Part shown: one piece after another, positions 7,190 through 7,509 of the stretch
How the letters are laid out: the number at the start of each line of letters is the position of its first letter
How positions within the stretch are numbered: position 1 is the stretch's first letter
Assembly: GCA_013151875.1 (NCBI GenBank)
Contig: JAADHL010000008.1
Coordinates: 1-7,509 of the forward strand
DNA length: 7,509 bases
Direction of reading: 5' to 3'
Origin: Deltaproteobacteria bacterium
Lineage (GTDB): Bacteria > Myxococcota_A > UBA9042 > DTJE01
Notes under the pieces: generated by a model
What the model saw: the letters and a program-made list of their open reading frames with translations, nothing else
The model's database searches: none
What the model was told of the DNA's origin: nothing
Program-made: the position numbers and the translations under genes

Positions 7190-7509
7190 CGCTTTGTCAA
7201 TCCAGTTGTCTCGTCGATTCCCATTACCAGATTCATTACCTGCACCGCCTGTCCCGCGGCGCCTTTCAAAAGATTGTCGATGACGCCCACCACCACTATC
7301 GAGCCCCCGGATTCATCGACAGCCGGGGCGAGGTCGCAGAAATTGGTCAAAGCCACGTCACGCACGCTCGGCAGGTGTTTTCGGGGATCCACCACCCTGA
7401 CAAATGGAGCGTCAACGTAGGTCCTACGATAGGCGGCCAGGGCATCTTCCGCGGTGCATCCACCGGGATTGGGAATCACCACGGTGGCTAATATGCCCCG
7501 CTCTATGGG
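7186..7509 (-). CDS. argC: N-acetyl-gamma-glutamyl-phosphate reductase ArgC, C-terminal part
   Basis: The last 107 residues of ArgC are visible; the gene runs off the right edge. ArgC reduces N-acetylglutamyl phosphate to the semialdehyde with NADPH. The visible part opens with PIERGILATV, matching the conserved P-x-x-RGILAT segment of the C-terminal domain. It continues with a TAEDALAAYRRTYVDAPFVRV segment, VALTNFCDLAPAVDE, and the strongly conserved end IVVVGVIDNLLKGAAGQAVQVMN...ETTGL. The NADP-binding domain and catalytic Cys lie outside the window. A GTG at 7480-7482 should not be taken as a start because the ArgC match continues upstream of it to the window edge. It is the first visible gene of the operon, and its stop overlaps the argJ start. 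Confidence 0.95.
   Translation of the reverse strand, partial: PIERGILATVVIPNPGGCTAEDALAAYRRTYVDAPFVRVVDPRKHLPSVRDVALTNFCDLAPAVDESGGSIVVVGVIDNLLKGAAGQAVQVMNLVMGIDETTGLTKR

Noticed and set aside
6456..7283. A 275-codon plus-strand frame opposite argJ and argC
   Set aside because: It is rich in Ala, Pro, Thr and Ser, as expected from the reverse of a GC-rich gene, and it crosses the argC-argJ boundary. Taken as a shadow.

Overview
The window is an ordinary stretch of a moderately GC-rich bacterial chromosome with two converging transcription units. The plus strand (1-3360) carries two genes for exported proteins: the 3' part of a secreted beta-propeller protein and a complete M2-family zinc metallopeptidase, a bacterial homologue of angiotensin-converting enzyme (ACE). 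The minus strand (7509-3385) carries an arginine biosynthesis operon in the order argC (C-terminal part only), argJ, argB, argD, argR.

The arg genes form one tightly packed operon. The argC-argJ, argJ-argB and argB-argD junctions are all 4-base ATGA stop/start overlaps, and argR starts 3 bases after the argD stop behind a strong ribosome binding site. The enzymes cover acetylglutamate kinase (ArgB), acetylglutamyl-phosphate reductase (ArgC), acetylornithine aminotransferase (ArgD) and the acetyl-recycling ornithine acetyltransferase (ArgJ), so ornithine is made by the cyclic pathway. ArgB has the N-terminal extension associated with arginine-feedback-inhibited kinases. ArgR, the last gene, would give transcriptional feedback. 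The operon promoter and any ARG-box operator lie upstream of argC, outside the window.

The two strands meet in a 24-base gap (3361-3384). It holds a perfect 5-bp GC-rich hairpin followed by a T run, which fits a terminator for the peptidase transcript.

The organism cannot be named from this window. The secreted beta-propeller (COG4880 / PF09826 type), the exported ACE homologue and the argCJBDR cluster with high GC are compatible with a Deltaproteobacteria/Myxococcota-type or similar Gram-negative lineage, but this is a weak inference. I found no mobile element, CRISPR array, RNA gene or convincing new system. The best leads are the complete conservation of ACE catalytic, chloride and disulfide residues, two substitutions in ArgB, and the palindrome at the convergent junction.
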